Assembly (NCBI GenBank): GCA_016195115.1
Contig: JACQAI010000298.1
Coordinates: 1 to 6,564 of the forward strand
Direction: 5' to 3'
From: Pseudomonadota bacterium
Lineage (GTDB): Bacteria > Pseudomonadota > Alphaproteobacteria > Elsterales > Elsteraceae
Length of the DNA stretch: 6,564 bases
Shown: piece by piece, positions 6,365-6,564 of the stretch
Layout: each line of letters opens with the position of its first letter
Numbering within the stretch: the first letter of the stretch is position 1
Made by a program: the position numbers and the translations under genes
The notes under the pieces: generated by a model
Databases searched by the model: none
What the model was told of the DNA's origin: nothing
Seen by the model: only the letters and a program-made list of their open reading frames with translations

Positions 6365-6453
6365 CCGTCATCCCGGCGAAAGCCGGGATCCAGGGTCACA
6401 CACTCCGGCACCCGTCACGCGCTCCTGGATCCCGGCTTTCGCCGGGATGACGG
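6365..6453. repeat. Nested REP-pair inverted repeat (BIME-like) between convergent genes
   Basis: Two perfect 30-base arms, 6365-6394 and 6424-6453, are inverted around a 29-base spacer. Each arm is itself a hairpin: TCCCGGC, loop GAAA, GCCGGGA at 6371-6388, and its reverse complement at 6430-6447. This is the common dispersed 'GTCATCCCGGCGAAAGCCGGGATCC' element of GC-rich Proteobacteria in head-to-head pair form. On the plus strand no T-run follows. Reading the minus strand, the hairpin is followed by TCTTGTTTC (6356-6364), a weak T-rich tract, so it may help end the minus-strand gene's transcript. It lies 87 bases after the end of the plus-strand cluster. Confidence 0.92.
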
Positions 6454-6486
6454 GAAGGTGGATGATTCAATCTTACCGAATCACGC

Positions 6487-6564
6487 TCAGGCGGCGGGTG
6501 CGACCGGACGGTCCGCCCAGCTGTAGTAGTCCATCAGCACGGACATCAGCCGCTCGCTGCGCGC
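6487..6564 (-). CDS. C-terminal end of an unidentified minus-strand gene (partial)
   Basis: Reading the minus strand from the window edge gives 25 codons, ARSERLMSVLMDYYSWADRP then VAPAA, and a TGA at 6487-6489. Codon choice (mostly G or C in third position) and amino acid mix look like real coding sequence, and the stop is followed by non-coding sequence with repeats, as expected at a gene end. The fragment is too short to name a family. It converges on the MetE-like gene at 5105-6277 and so is not part of that operon; it could still be a regulator or enzyme linked to the cluster. Confidence 0.5.
   Translation of the reverse strand, partial: ARSERLMSVLMDYYSWADRPVAPAA

Noticed and set aside
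6365..6453. CRISPR repeats
   Set aside because: There are only two copies and they are inverted rather than direct, with each arm self-complementary; this is a REP pair.

Overview
The window is GC-rich and densely coded. Its codon use strongly favours G or C at third positions, and its intergenic gaps hold REP-like palindromes of types common in Alphaproteobacteria. One of these, read on the minus strand, translates to the familiar 'IASEAKQS...CAPRND' string. I infer an alphaproteobacterium, perhaps near the Rhizobiales/Bradyrhizobium or Reyranella. The genus is a guess from repeat style and composition only.

Layout. Seven genes run on the plus strand and one is cut off on the minus strand. 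Positions 1-3375 encode a complete ABC importer of the nitrate/sulfonate/taurine (NitT/TauT) type: a periplasmic substrate-binding protein missing its N-terminus (1-902), a permease (1020-1772), an ATPase (1751-2557) and a second, different permease (2566-3375). A REP-like palindrome (935-1010) separates the binding-protein gene from the first permease. Positions 3402-6277 encode three enzymes: a short MetE-like zinc methyltransferase family protein (3402-4442), a VOC/glyoxalase-dioxygenase fold protein (4529-5098), and a second, divergent MetE-like protein (5105-6277). From 6278 to the end there is a non-coding gap with a large nested inverted repeat (6365-6453), then the last 25 codons of a minus-strand gene (6487-6564) that converges on the cluster.

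How the genes may work together. Same strand, short gaps and overlaps suggest one transcription unit or two coupled ones. The importer would bring in a small anionic or organosulfur/aromatic compound. The VOC protein and the two MetE-like proteins would then act on it by metal-dependent oxidation or rearrangement and by zinc-thiolate methyl or alkyl transfer. The families are well supported by motifs; the substrate and the pathway are inference. Both MetE-like proteins lack the N-terminal half of true cobalamin-independent methionine synthase, so the label 'methionine synthase' that automatic annotation would give is probably too specific.
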